In this document: one piece after another, positions 26,139 through 35,194 of the stretch
Layout of the letters: each line of letters starts with the position of its first letter
Numbering within the stretch: position 1 is the stretch's first letter
NCBI GenBank assembly: GCA_964511495.1
Contig: CAZEFT010000003.1
Coordinates: 124,001-188,000 of the forward strand
Source of the DNA: Litorimonas sp964511495
GTDB lineage: Bacteria > Pseudomonadota > Alphaproteobacteria > Caulobacterales > Maricaulaceae
Direction: 5' to 3'
Length of the DNA: 64,000 nucleotides
Notes under the pieces: model-generated
What the model saw: only the letters and a program-made list of their open reading frames with translations
Told to the model about the DNA's origin: nothing
Databases searched by the model: none
Made by a program: the position numbers and the translations under genes

Positions 26139-27221
26139 ATGAGTGAGCCATTTCCACATTTTTCTTTATCCGATTTGGATATGCGGGCCCGTCATATCTT
26201 TCGTGATGTGGTGGAGGCTTATTTAGACTCGGGTCAGCCTGTCGGCTCAAAAACATTAGCGCTGTCTAGCGGTCAGTCTCTCTCACCGGCAACAATCCGC
26301 AATACGATGGCCGAGCTTAGCCGTTATGGCCTGCTGGCCTCTCCTCATGTCAGTGCCGGGCGTATTCCTACACAAGCGGGATTGCGCCTCTTTGTTGACG
26401 GGCTTTTGGAAGTTGGAGATTTAGGACAGGTCGAACAAGCCAGATTAGAGGCCAAGCTCTCCGCCGCGCCACAATCATCAGAAGAGTTCATGGCGCAAGC
26501 CGGGGATATGCTGGCCGGGTTGGCTGGCGGGGCGGGGCTTGTTTTGACTCCACAATCTGCACCCAATTCAGCTTTGCGGCATGTTGAATTTGTTGCTTTG
26601 GATGATGGTCAGGCCTTGGTTGTTCTCGTCTACGAAGATGGGCGAGTGGAAAATCGCCTCATGCCACGCCCGGAAGGACTATTACCGGCCTCTTTGGAGC
26701 GGGCAGGAAACTTTCTGTCGAATCGTCTAAAGGGTCGGCGCCTGGAGGAAGCGCGTGCAGATGTTTTGGAAGAGATTGCACGGGGTCACGCCCAGATTGA
26801 CGCCGCTGCAGCAAGCCTTATTGAGCAAGGCCTTGCCTCTTGGTCGGGCGAGGAGACCGAAACACAGTCAAAACGGGCTTTAATTGTTCGCGGACGCGCA
26901 CAACTCCTTGACAATTTGGAAGCGCAAACCGATTTGGAGCGCATCCGTCTCTTATTCGAAGACTTGGAGCGTAAGGAAGAATTGATTGCCTTGCTCGACA
27001 GAACCGAACAGGCTGATGGAGTAAAGATTTTTATCGGCACAGAGAACCCTTTATTCTCTTTGTCGGGATCCAGTGTGGTCGTCGCGCCTTATCGTGACGC
27101 TACGCAAAAAATTATAGGGGCGGTGGGCGTGATTGGCCCGACCCGCCTTAATTATGCGCGGGTTATCCCTATGGTGGATTATACAGCGCAATTAGTGGGG
27201 CGTTGGTTAAACCGCCAATAA
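26139..27221 (+). CDS. hrcA: Heat-inducible transcription repressor HrcA
   Basis: HrcA represses chaperone operons by binding CIRCE elements and is itself folded by GroEL. The 360-residue product has the N-terminal winged helix (RHIFRDVVEAYLDSGQPVGSKTLA, SLSPATIRNTMAELSRYGLLASPHVSAGRIPTQAGLRLFVDGLL) and the GAF-like domain with IFIGTENPLFSLSGSSVVVAPY and the terminal GVIGPTRLNYARVIPMVDYTA motif. grpE follows 59 bases downstream, the usual alphaproteobacterial pair. No full CIRCE element is seen upstream. Confidence 0.96.
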   Translation: MSEPFPHFSLSDLDMRARHIFRDVVEAYLDSGQPVGSKTLALSSGQSLSPATIRNTMAELSRYGLLASPHVSAGRIPTQAGLRLFVDGLLEVGDLGQVEQARLEAKLSAAPQSSEEFMAQAGDMLAGLAGGAGLVLTPQSAPNSALRHVEFVALDDGQALVVLVYEDGRVENRLMPRPEGLLPASLERAGNFLSNRLKGRRLEEARADVLEEIARGHAQIDAAAASLIEQGLASWSGEETETQSKRALIVRGRAQLLDNLEAQTDLERIRLLFEDLERKEELIALLDRTEQADGVKIFIGTENPLFSLSGSSVVVAPYRDATQKIIGAVGVIGPTRLNYARVIPMVDYTAQLVGRWLNRQ

Positions 27222-27280
27222 CCCGAACGAACTGTAAATGTGCGCAGAACTTTTCCCTGCGACTTGATGAAGAGAGACTT

Positions 27281-27991
27281 ATGTCTGATTCGAAAAAACC
27301 GACTATGCCCAACGTGAAAGGGATGAGTGATTTGCCCAGCGATGATGAGCTGGATGCTCTTCAAGCTGAGATCAACAAAGCCAAACAGGGCATGGGGTCG
27401 CGGGCAGCAGCCGCCAAAGCTCAGGCGGATGCCGATATGACCGAAGATGATATTAAAGCCGAGCTGGAAAAGGCGGGGATTGATGGAGAGGTACTTGATG
27501 CGGGTTCGGCCGCTATCGCTCGCATTCAAGAACTGGAAACCGAAATCGCCAACATGAAAGATCAGGCGCTACGCGCTTTGGCCGATGCGGAAAATGTCAA
27601 AAAACGCGCCGAGCGCGAAGTTGCCGCAGCCAAGACATTTGGTATTGAAAAATTTGCGCAGGACGTTCTCTCTGTTCACGACAACCTTTCCCGCGCTTTG
27701 CTGACATTGGAAGGAACGAATAAGGATGAATTGGGCGAAAACGCCAAAAACCTCGTCGCCGGAATTGAGTTGACCGAGAAAGACCTCATCATGGTTTTAT
27801 CCCGTCACGGTGTGAAGCCAGTACCGGGTGTCGGAGCCAAATTTGATCCGAATGTGCATCAGGCTGTCGCCAATATTCCATCCGAAGAAGACAAGGGCAA
27901 TGTTGCCAATGTTATGCAGACTGGCTTTAAAATCGGGGACCGCACTTTGCGCGCCGCTATGGTCGCCGTCAGTACCGGACCTGCAAAGTAG
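27281..27991 (+). CDS. grpE: Nucleotide exchange factor GrpE
   Basis: GrpE releases ADP from DnaK. The 236-residue product has an acidic N-terminal extension, a long coiled coil (about residues 75-130, including QALRALADAENVKKRAERE), and the C-terminal beta domain with HGVKPVPGVGAKFDPNVHQAV and GFKIGDRTLRAAMVAVS. The open frame begins earlier at 27203, but ATG 27281 follows an AGAGAG ribosome site and matches family starts. mutM begins 3 bases after the stop. Confidence 0.95.
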   Translation: MSDSKKPTMPNVKGMSDLPSDDELDALQAEINKAKQGMGSRAAAAKAQADADMTEDDIKAELEKAGIDGEVLDAGSAAIARIQELETEIANMKDQALRALADAENVKKRAEREVAAAKTFGIEKFAQDVLSVHDNLSRALLTLEGTNKDELGENAKNLVAGIELTEKDLIMVLSRHGVKPVPGVGAKFDPNVHQAVANIPSEEDKGNVANVMQTGFKIGDRTLRAAMVAVSTGPAK

Positions 27992-27994
27992 GGC

Positions 27995-28831
27995 GTGCCT
28001 GAACTTCCCGAAGTTGAAACGGTCAGGCGCGGCTTAGCGCCTGTTATGGAAGGCGCTGTTTTTGAGACAGTTAGGCTCAACCGACCCGATCTTCGCTTTC
28101 CTTTTGACGCACAATTTATAGAGCGCGTGCAGGGCCAGACCTTGCTCCGTCTCTCACGTCGGGCAAAATTCTTACAGGCTGAGCTGTCCTCAGGCGAACG
28201 CCTATTTATGCATTTAGGTATGAGTGGCCGGTTCATTATTGATAAGACGGATACAGCCGCTTTCGTGCATGACCATAAAGCCGACCCAAAACACCACCAT
28301 GTTGTCTTTGGTATGGATAACGGGGCTATCATTACTTTTAATGACCCGCGCCGGTTTGGTTTTATGGAGCTTGCCGCAAAAGACGAAGCTTACCGCTTGG
28401 ATCATATCGGACCGGAACCTCTATCCAATCAATTTAACGGCCCCGTATTGCGCGAAGCTCTGCGCGGAAAAAAGTCCAAGATTAAGGCGGCGCTACTGGA
28501 TCAGCGAGTCGTGGCAGGCCTTGGCAATATATATGTGTGTGAAGCCTTGTTCCGCGCACATATCTCTCCTCGGCGGGCCGCCGGGCGGTTAAAAGTCGCA
28601 GAAACCGATGCTTTGTCCGTTCATATTAAAGACGTCCTGAGCGAAGCGATTGAGGCGGGCGGCAGCTCATTGCGCGATTTTTCCAACACAGATGGCAAAC
28701 TCGGTTACTTCCAACATCGCTTTGACGTCTATGGTCGTGAAAATGAGCCCTGCCCGGCCTGTGCCGCCCCCATACAGAGAATTGTTCAAAGTGGACGCAG
28801 CTCTTTTTTGTGTCGGGTGTGTCAGAGTTAA
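27995..28831 (+). CDS. mutM: Formamidopyrimidine-DNA glycosylase
   Basis: MutM removes 8-oxoguanine and ring-opened purines from DNA and nicks the backbone. The 278-residue product begins PELPEVETVRRGL after the GTG, giving catalytic P2 and E3; K58 sits in SRRAKFL. The helix-two-turns-helix includes QRVVAGLGNIYVCEALF, and the C-terminal zinc finger is CPACAAPIQRIV then FLCRVCQ. The GTG at 27995 is only 3 bases from the grpE stop, suggesting coupling. Confidence 0.96.
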   Translation: MPELPEVETVRRGLAPVMEGAVFETVRLNRPDLRFPFDAQFIERVQGQTLLRLSRRAKFLQAELSSGERLFMHLGMSGRFIIDKTDTAAFVHDHKADPKHHHVVFGMDNGAIITFNDPRRFGFMELAAKDEAYRLDHIGPEPLSNQFNGPVLREALRGKKSKIKAALLDQRVVAGLGNIYVCEALFRAHISPRRAAGRLKVAETDALSVHIKDVLSEAIEAGGSSLRDFSNTDGKLGYFQHRFDVYGRENEPCPACAAPIQRIVQSGRSSFLCRVCQS

Positions 28832-28961
28832 TCCTCACAGCCCATCTCCCCGTAGCCCTTGCCAGAGGGCGGGCTCAAAGCTAAAAGTCGGGCTTTCGGA
28901 CAAATAGCGGCTTTTGAGCTAGTTCATTAAAGAACCAACCGAGTAAAGGCAGGCAAACGTT

Positions 28962-29738
28962 ATGGCATACCAGAATATAGAATTGACGCGTGACGGCCAT
29001 GTGGCCACCATTCAACTGGATCGGCCCAAGGCGCTCAACGCCCTCAACAATGCCATGATGGGCGAAGTTTCTGACGCTTTGGCTGCATTGGAGGCCGATG
29101 ATGGTGTAGGTTGTGTGATCCTCACAGGAAGCGAGAAGGCTTTTGCCGCCGGGGCAGACATCAAGGAAATGGCCGATAATGACTATCTCACCCTTTATAA
29201 AACCGACCCGTTTAAAGCCAATCACTGTGCTATCGAACGCTTTCGTAAGCCTATTATTGCTGCCGTAGCGGGCTATGCCTTAGGTGGGGGCTGTGAGATT
29301 GCCATGATGTGTGATTTTATTATCGCTGCCGAGAATGCTAAATTTGGTCAGCCTGAGATTAATCTCGGCGTTATGCCGGGTATTGGCGGCACACAACGCC
29401 TTATGCGGGCGGTGGGTAAGGCCAAAGCCATGGATCTCTGCCTCACGGGGCGTATGATGGATGCTGAGGAAGCCGAACGCTCGGGCCTTGTCAGCCGCAT
29501 TGTCAAGCTAGACGACCTTATGGAAACAGCGCAGGAGGCCGCAGCAAAAATTGCCGCCCAAAGTCAACCCGTGGCTATGATGACCAAGGAAACTATCAAT
29601 ACCGGCTTTAATATGACCTTGGAGCAGGGCATTCATTATGAACGCCGCTTGTTCCAGAGCCTGTTTACCACAGGCGATCAGAAAGAGGGCATGACCGCTT
29701 TTATCGAAAAGCGCAAACCGCATTTCAAAAATAAATAG
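28962..29738 (+). CDS. Enoyl-CoA hydratase
   Basis: The enzyme hydrates trans-2-enoyl-CoA in fatty-acid beta-oxidation. The 258-residue crotonase-fold protein has the oxyanion segments KAFAAGADIKEM (near 62-73) and ALGGGCEIAMMCD, with catalytic-type glutamates in GGGCEIAM and FGQPEINLGVMPGIGGTQRL. It lies between mutM and rpsT; a hydratase next to rpsT and dnaA is a common alphaproteobacterial arrangement. Confidence 0.92.
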   Translation: MAYQNIELTRDGHVATIQLDRPKALNALNNAMMGEVSDALAALEADDGVGCVILTGSEKAFAAGADIKEMADNDYLTLYKTDPFKANHCAIERFRKPIIAAVAGYALGGGCEIAMMCDFIIAAENAKFGQPEINLGVMPGIGGTQRLMRAVGKAKAMDLCLTGRMMDAEEAERSGLVSRIVKLDDLMETAQEAAAKIAAQSQPVAMMTKETINTGFNMTLEQGIHYERRLFQSLFTTGDQKEGMTAFIEKRKPHFKNK

Positions 29739-29778
29739 GCCCCTCTCTCTCCTGTCATAAATCAATGAGATTGCATGG

Positions 29779-29807
29779 TTGACGATAGGGCCAAGGGCGC
29801 GTATAGG
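29779..29807 (+). promoter_or_regulatory. Promoter of rpsT
   Basis: TTGACG at 29779-29784 and TATAGG at 29802-29807 are separated by 17 bp, a good housekeeping promoter spacing, about 60 bases before the rpsT start. Confidence 0.65.
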
Positions 29808-29822
29808 CGCGTTTCGAAATTC

Positions 29823-29843
29823 GGGTAGGCCATGTGCCTGCCC
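29823..29843 (+). promoter_or_regulatory. Hairpin in the rpsT leader
   Basis: GGGTAGGC and GCCTGCCC (29823-29830 and 29836-29843) pair across a 5-base loop with one G-U pair. S20 represses its own translation in E. coli, so a leader hairpin here may serve that purpose; this is inference. Confidence 0.45.
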
Positions 29844-29870
29844 TATTATGATATGGAATAGAGGTAAAAC

Positions 29871-30134
29871 ATGGCGAATACTTCATCTGCCAAAAAGAAC
29901 GTGCGTAAAATGGCACGTAAGACAGAAGTCAACCGTGCTCGTCGCTCTCAGGTGCGCACATTTTTACGTCGCGTTGAAGATGCGATTGCCGCGGGTGATA
30001 AATCAGCAGCAAATGATGCCCTGAAACAGGCGGAACCGGCTATGATGCGCGCTGTCTCTCGCGGTGTGTTTCACAAAAACACTGCTGCACGTAAAATTTC
30101 TCGCTTGAATAAGCGCGTTAAAGCCATCGCGTAA
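29871..30134 (+). CDS. rpsT: 30S ribosomal protein S20
   Basis: S20 binds 16S rRNA at the base of the 30S body. The 87-residue, very basic, helical product starts MANTSSAKKNVRKMARKTEVNRARRSQVRTFLRR and ends VFHKNTAARKISRLNKRVKAIA, matching the family in length and pattern. A ribosome site GAGG lies 8 bases before the ATG. It precedes dnaA by 675 bases. Confidence 0.97.
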   Translation: MANTSSAKKNVRKMARKTEVNRARRSQVRTFLRRVEDAIAAGDKSAANDALKQAEPAMMRAVSRGVFHKNTAARKISRLNKRVKAIA

Positions 30135-30188
30135 TTTTATGCGGCTATATATAAAATGAAAGGTCTCTCACGAACCTTTCAAACCAAA

Positions 30189-30213
30189 TACCGGGCATAT
30201 GCTCGGTTTTTTT
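30189..30213 (+). terminator. Terminator after rpsT
   Basis: ACCGGGCAT / ATGCTCGGT forms a near-perfect hairpin followed by seven T. A second hairpin, GAAAGGT / ACCTTTC (30158-30164 and 30174-30180), lies just before it. Confidence 0.85.
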
Positions 30214-30570
30214 ATGCTCGCCGGTCTGGTGGGCGTATTATCACACCCCCTACAATCACTTGAGCACGCCCAAAACATCGATGAATTGGCATTCAAGAAA
30301 GCCATGATTTTGAGACCGTCAAAGACACCCAATAACCGACCCCCAAAAGGTTAGGGGGCTAGATTGTGTGGGAGCGGTTTTAATGAGCACAACGAGGTGG
30401 TGTACACCTCAAGGCTCTTAGAATTTTCAAATTATTGATAGAGGTTTCAAACGATTAATTTTTTGGTTGTGGCATCAAATTTAAAGGCGAAACTTCCACT
30501 AAACTGGGAGGTTTTTCTCCTTTCTTCATAAAAAATACAGAGAAACATGAATTTTTTGCAACGCCAGCGT
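30214..30570. other. Long non-coding stretch upstream of dnaA
   Basis: No gene is supported here. Several inverted repeats are visible: CCCCCTA at 30246-30252 with TAGGGGG at 30352-30358, and a 17-base hairpin GAGGTG / CACCTC at 30394-30410 whose core GGTGTACACC is a perfect palindrome. A structured RNA or regulator site is possible but unproven. Confidence 0.4.
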
Positions 30571-30575
30571 TCTGA

Positions 30576-30654
30576 GATTCTTACGTTTTTTTGAGTCAAT
30601 AAAAAAGGTTGCCAGAATCACAATTTTTGCCCGTTGACGAAATGAAAAAGAGTC
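30576..30654. promoter_or_regulatory. Cluster of four GANTC methylation sites upstream of dnaA
   Basis: GANTC sites lie at 30576, 30593, 30615 and 30650, four within 79 bases where about one per 256 is expected by chance. In Caulobacter-type bacteria CcrM methylates GANTC, and hemimethylation after fork passage lowers dnaA transcription. Confidence 0.6.
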
Positions 30655-30662
30655 GGTTTAAA
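30634..30662 (+). promoter_or_regulatory. Candidate dnaA promoter with a GANTC site in the spacer
   Basis: TTGACG at 30634-30639 and TTTAAA at 30657-30662 are spaced by 17 bp. GAGTC at 30650-30654 sits in the spacer two bases before the -10, well placed for methylation to affect polymerase binding. The leader to the dnaA start would be about 140 bases. Confidence 0.55.
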
Positions 30663-30809
30663 AGGGGCACAGGAACAGAAATGTCCTGAGCATCAGGGAT
30701 AACCAAACGGGCATGAAGGGGCTTCTGCGCGGGCGGGTTCACGCAAGATAAATTTGAATATGACGAAAAGTGCCATTTTCGTCAACGGTACCGTTTGGGG
30801 TAAAATAAG

Positions 30810-32375
30810 ATGAGCGACTCTCATATAAATTCTTCTCAGAACCTGCGGAAGGGCAAACAAGGACGATCTCAGACAGCACCGGACCTCTATACAGGGGAAC
30901 CTCCGTTACAAAGTGCGCATAATACATGGGCCAAGGTAAAAACCGATTTGGGCTATGCTTTGGGGCCAAACGTCCACCGCTCTTGGACCGGACAGTTACG
31001 CGTGAGCCAAGCCAATGAGCGTATCGTGACATTGGCCGCCCCATCCCGTTTCATCGCCTCCAAAATCGAAGCGAATTATGCGGAAACCGTCCGTCGTCTG
31101 TGGAAGAAACATGATATGGTTGCCCCGCCGCGCGATATTATTTTTTCCGCCACAAATGAACGTAACGCCATAAGTTCTGCGCCACGTCGTGGCTCTGCAG
31201 CAGGCTTCAACCCATCACCCGCTCAAAATAAATTATCCTCACAGAGACACTCTAATGTCGTTCCGCATTTACGAGAAGTAGGTACGGCTGGGGAGGTCGC
31301 AAATGCGGACCCCGTCGCAGTACGCTCCGAAAACCCCCGCGATCGTTTCACCTTCGACAATTTTGTCGTCGGAGCATCCAACGAATTAGCGTTTGCCGTT
31401 GCCCGCCAAATCGCGTCATGCCGGGTCCCACAATACAACCCCATCGTTATTCACGGGGCCAATGGCATGGGTAAAACCCACCTACTTCATGCGATTGAGG
31501 ATGGTGCCCGCCAAACTGACCCGAATTACCGCGTTAAACTTATATCGTCTGAGAATTTTGTTTCTGCCTTCGTCTCTTCTGTCAGAGGCTCTGGTGGGCG
31601 CGAGGCCATTGAAGCTTTCAAAGCCTCTCTACGGGACGTTGACTTGCTAATAATTGATGATGCGCATTTTATCGCCGATAAGCCCGGTTCTCAGGAAGAA
31701 TTATTGCATACACTGGTCAGCCTTGTCGCCCAGGGTCGTCAGATTTTGATCGCCGCTGACCGCCACCCAGATAAGATTGAAAAAGCCTCCGACCGGTTAA
31801 AATCTTATTTGTCATCCGGCCTCGTTTGCCGCATTGGCGCAGCGGATTATGAGTTGCGCCTGCGTATTCTGGATCGCCTGATACAGCGCCGTCGAGCATC
31901 GGGTAATCCCGAACTGGCCATACCGCAAAATGCTAGAGATCATTTGGCTGCGCGGATGAATGCAACGCCGCGCGACCTAGAAGGTGCTTTTAATCAAATC
32001 GTAGCGCAAAGCGAATTTTTGGGAACGCCCATCACATTGGAAACCGTGCAGGAAACCCTATCCGATTCCCGTTACATGGCGGGTCAACGCTTGACAGTCG
32101 ACCGCATTCAACGCGCCGTCTGTGAGGCTTTCGATTTAAGTCTAACCGATATGGTGTCCAAACGTCGCGCGCGTATTATTGCCCGCCCGCGTCAAGTTGC
32201 CATGTATTTGTCGAAAAAACTGACAAAGCGCTCCTTGCCTGACATTGGGCGACGCTTTGGCGGACGTGATCACACAACGGTTATGCATGCCGTCAAACGG
32301 ATCGAAGAATTACGCGCGACGGATGCTGAATTTAACGCTCGCATCGAAGCCGTAGAAAGTGCTTTGCAAGCCTAA
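30810..32375 (+). CDS. dnaA: Chromosomal replication initiator DnaA
   Basis: DnaA binds origin DnaA boxes and opens the duplex. The 521-residue product has domain I from about residue 38 (NTWAKVKTDLG), a long variable linker to about 165, and the AAA+ domain. Walker A is HGANGMGKTHLLHAI near 217-228, and Walker B is LLIIDDAHF near 278-286, where most DnaAs read DDIQF. The DNA-binding domain IV ends in GRRFGGRDHTTVMHAVKRI near 480-498. About 35 residues at the N-terminus and the linker are longer than in E. coli. The ATG at 30810 is the first in frame; no later start fits domain I better. Confidence 0.97.
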   Translation: MSDSHINSSQNLRKGKQGRSQTAPDLYTGEPPLQSAHNTWAKVKTDLGYALGPNVHRSWTGQLRVSQANERIVTLAAPSRFIASKIEANYAETVRRLWKKHDMVAPPRDIIFSATNERNAISSAPRRGSAAGFNPSPAQNKLSSQRHSNVVPHLREVGTAGEVANADPVAVRSENPRDRFTFDNFVVGASNELAFAVARQIASCRVPQYNPIVIHGANGMGKTHLLHAIEDGARQTDPNYRVKLISSENFVSAFVSSVRGSGGREAIEAFKASLRDVDLLIIDDAHFIADKPGSQEELLHTLVSLVAQGRQILIAADRHPDKIEKASDRLKSYLSSGLVCRIGAADYELRLRILDRLIQRRRASGNPELAIPQNARDHLAARMNATPRDLEGAFNQIVAQSEFLGTPITLETVQETLSDSRYMAGQRLTVDRIQRAVCEAFDLSLTDMVSKRRARIIARPRQVAMYLSKKLTKRSLPDIGRRFGGRDHTTVMHAVKRIEELRATDAEFNARIEAVESALQA

Positions 32376-32628
32376 TCTTGCTTTGTTCGGTTTTGTTTGA
32401 GATGAAGAATTATCAGACGCTTTTGCTAAAGCTCTCTTGATGAAAATATGCGCCTTTTAGCCATGCCTAGAAACCGAGAGCTTTGATAATCCATTACGAA
32501 ATTTGTAGTGGATTCGTGGCAGAGGCTTTGTGACCGTCGGTTTGCGCTTGCTCTCTCGCCTATCTCGACTATGATTGTGTTCAAAATTTTGAGGGCAGCT
32601 CGCCCAGATTTTATCTGAGAGAATTTGC

Positions 32629-33732
32629 ATGAAAGTCACACTCGAACGTAGCGCGTTGATGAAGGCTTTAGGCCATGTTCAGAATGTTGTGGAGCGCCGC
32701 AACACGATTCCGATTTTATCCAATGTTTTGATGAGCGCTGAGGGCGGTAAAATCAGTCTCGTTGCAACAGATTTGGACATTGAAATGTCCGAATCCACGG
32801 AAGGCGATGTCGCGCAACCCGGCCAGATCACCGCCCCAGCCCATACGCTTTATGACATTGTACGCAAATTATCCGATGGTGCGCAGGTGGTTTTACAAAT
32901 CAATAGTGAGGATCGTTTGGATGTAGATTCAGGCCGGGCGCATTTTACTCTACCACTTCTGCCTGCGGGGGATTTTCCAAAAATGACAGCAGATGGTTTC
33001 ACCCATGAATTTGTGATGCCGGCAGCCGCCTTACAGCGCTTAATCGACAAGACGCGCTTTGCGATTTCGACGGAGGAAACACGTTACTATCTCAACGGAA
33101 TTTACATGCATGCCAATGCTGGAAAATTACGTACAGTGGCAACTGACGGCCATCGTCTGGCCTTGGCTGAAACGGAGCTTCCGGTCGGCGCCGAAGACCT
33201 GCCCGGTGTCATCATTCCGCGCAAAACCGTGGCGGAAATTCGTCGCCTCATTGACGGAGCCGATGGTGATGTGGCTATTAGCGTGTCTGAAGCCAAAATC
33301 CGTTTTACCACAGGCACAGCCGTACTCACTTCGAAATTGATTGACGGTACCTTCCCGGATTATGAGCGCGTAATTCCCAAAAATAATCCAAAGGAATTGG
33401 TGATTGATAATAAAGTCTTTGCCGATGCAGTTGACCGCGTCTCAACAATTTCTGCTGAAAAATCACGCTCAATTAAAATGGGTCTTGGTGAAGATAATCT
33501 CGAACTGACTGTAAATAACCCTGAAAGCGGTAATGCGCATGAGGCACTTATGGTCAGCTATACAGAGGAACCATTGGAGATCGGGTTTAACGCTAAATAT
33601 TTATTAGATGTAACCGGGCAAATCGAAGGGCGCGATGCGACCTTCTATCTCGATAGCGCGGCAAGCCCTGCACTCGTCAAAGACAGTGAAGACCCCGATG
33701 CCCTCTTTGTTTTAATGCCTTTGCGCGTTTAA
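32629..33732 (+). CDS. dnaN: DNA polymerase III sliding clamp (beta subunit)
   Basis: The beta clamp encircles DNA and tethers the polymerase. The 367-residue product has the three-domain clamp pattern: MKVTLERSALMKALGHVQNVVERRNTIPILSNVLM at the start, HFTLPLLPAGDFPKM near 104, RYYLNGIYMHANAGKLRTVATDGHRLAL near 150, and the terminal ALFVLMPLRV that forms the clamp pocket edge. It is separated from dnaA by 253 bases that contain a 9-bp inverted repeat (32428-32436 with 32476-32484), so it likely has its own promoter. Confidence 0.97.
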   Translation: MKVTLERSALMKALGHVQNVVERRNTIPILSNVLMSAEGGKISLVATDLDIEMSESTEGDVAQPGQITAPAHTLYDIVRKLSDGAQVVLQINSEDRLDVDSGRAHFTLPLLPAGDFPKMTADGFTHEFVMPAAALQRLIDKTRFAISTEETRYYLNGIYMHANAGKLRTVATDGHRLALAETELPVGAEDLPGVIIPRKTVAEIRRLIDGADGDVAISVSEAKIRFTTGTAVLTSKLIDGTFPDYERVIPKNNPKELVIDNKVFADAVDRVSTISAEKSRSIKMGLGEDNLELTVNNPESGNAHEALMVSYTEEPLEIGFNAKYLLDVTGQIEGRDATFYLDSAASPALVKDSEDPDALFVLMPLRV

Positions 33733-33765
33733 ACGTGACGCCGGGCAAATACTGATATTCAGACA

Positions 33766-34938
33766 GTGAGTGCGGTTTCAATTCCGGCTTCGCGTCATAT
33801 CACGACTCTACGCCTCACGGATTTTCGTAATTATCAAAGCCTGGATATCACATTCGGCCCAGAGCCCGTCGTGCTTTACGGCCACAATGGTGCGGGTAAA
33901 ACCAACCTTTTAGAGGCTTTGTCTTTTTTATCGCCAGGTCGCGGCATGCGCCGCGCCAAGGTTGAAGACCTCGCGCGACGTCACGGGGACAATCAAGCCC
34001 CGGCTTGGGGGATTAATGCGACGCTCGAAGATGGTGTGAAAATCAGTATCGGACAAGTTCCGGAATATCCGCGCCGCCGCTTAATGCGTCTTGACGGGTC
34101 TCACGCCACCGCCACACAGCTCGCCGAAAAAATTAGCCTTATGTGGCTCACTCCCGCCCAAGACAGATTATTTACTGGTCCCGCCGGAGATCGGCGAAAA
34201 TTCTTTGACCGTTTTACCTTAGCGCACTCTCCGGCACATGGAACGATTAGTAACCGATATGAAAAAGCCCGCCGCGAACGTAACCGGCTTTTGTCGGACG
34301 GGGTTACGGACGGTTTTTGGTATGATGCGCTCGAGCAGGACTTAGCCCGGCAAGGGGCGCATATCGCGCAGGCTCGCGCCATCACACTCACCGCGCTTCG
34401 TGAAGAGATTGCTGCCAGAGACGAGCGGGCCTCTCAAGGAGGTTCCACCGTTTTCCCAAAAGCAGGATTAGCCATAGACGGCCTTTATGAAAACCAATGC
34501 TTAAACGGCCTACCATTGGAGGAAATTGCGGAGAACCTTAGGATAGATCTAGCGAATAATCGCACCCTTGACTTGCGGGCAGGGCGGACATTGGTCGGGC
34601 CCCATCGGTCTGATTTGATTGTGACGCATATTGATAAATCCATGCCAGCCGGTGATTGTTCGACCGGAGAACAGAAGGCGCTTCTCATTGGTCTGATGCT
34701 GGCTCAAGCCCGTGCACAAAAAGACCGAAAGCCCATATTGTTGTTGGACGAGGTCGCAGCACATCTGGATCGAGGTAGACGAGGAGCTTTGATTGAAGAG
34801 CTTTTGGAGTTAAATACGCAAGTTTTCATGACAGGGACAGATGCGTCCCTTTTCGAGGCCTTTGCCGGGCGAGCGCAGGTTTTTAATGTGAAAAACGCTC
34901 AAGTCGATCTTGAGATGACAGGAAAAAACGGAACCTAG
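33766..34938 (+). CDS. recF: DNA replication/repair protein RecF
   Basis: RecF helps load RecA at gaps. The 390-residue SMC-like ATPase has Walker A GHNGAGKTNLLEALSFL near residue 38, the signature STGEQKALLIGLMLA near 300, and Walker B PILLLDEVAAHLD near 325. The start is GTG at 33766 with only a weak ribosome site; it follows dnaN by 33 bases. gyrB, which often follows recF in alphaproteobacteria, is not present here. Confidence 0.94.
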   Translation: MSAVSIPASRHITTLRLTDFRNYQSLDITFGPEPVVLYGHNGAGKTNLLEALSFLSPGRGMRRAKVEDLARRHGDNQAPAWGINATLEDGVKISIGQVPEYPRRRLMRLDGSHATATQLAEKISLMWLTPAQDRLFTGPAGDRRKFFDRFTLAHSPAHGTISNRYEKARRERNRLLSDGVTDGFWYDALEQDLARQGAHIAQARAITLTALREEIAARDERASQGGSTVFPKAGLAIDGLYENQCLNGLPLEEIAENLRIDLANNRTLDLRAGRTLVGPHRSDLIVTHIDKSMPAGDCSTGEQKALLIGLMLAQARAQKDRKPILLLDEVAAHLDRGRRGALIEELLELNTQVFMTGTDASLFEAFAGRAQVFNVKNAQVDLEMTGKNGT

Positions 34939-34951
34939 AAACAATATAAAT

Positions 34952-34980
34952 GCCCTGTCATGCATTGAGCATGACAGGGC
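34952..34980. terminator. Strong 12-bp hairpin between recF and the convergent hydroxylase gene
   Basis: GCCCTGTCATGC pairs perfectly with GCATGACAGGGC across a 5-base loop. There is no T-run after it on the plus strand; on the minus strand a weak T-rich tail follows. It may end transcripts from either side. The rest of 34981-35194 holds nothing recognisable. Confidence 0.6.
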
Positions 34981-35194
34981 GTCAGTATCAAACGGGGCGC
35001 AAATGTCCGATACCAACATTCGGTTTAAACGGGGGATAAATTTTAAGTTTGAAACATTGCGGCCCTGCCCGGCCAGCGACTTACTTTACTCTATAAATAA
35101 TTATCGTGTAAATCCCTAATAAGAGACAAAACCACTCTCATTTAAAATCCAAACTCAACACTCTAATCTTGAAGGCTCAATCGCTCCATTCCGT

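Noticed and set aside
30135..30809. dnaA upstream region as the replication origin
   Set aside because: No DnaA box close to TTATNCACA was found there, in contrast to the ppsR-hemE gap.
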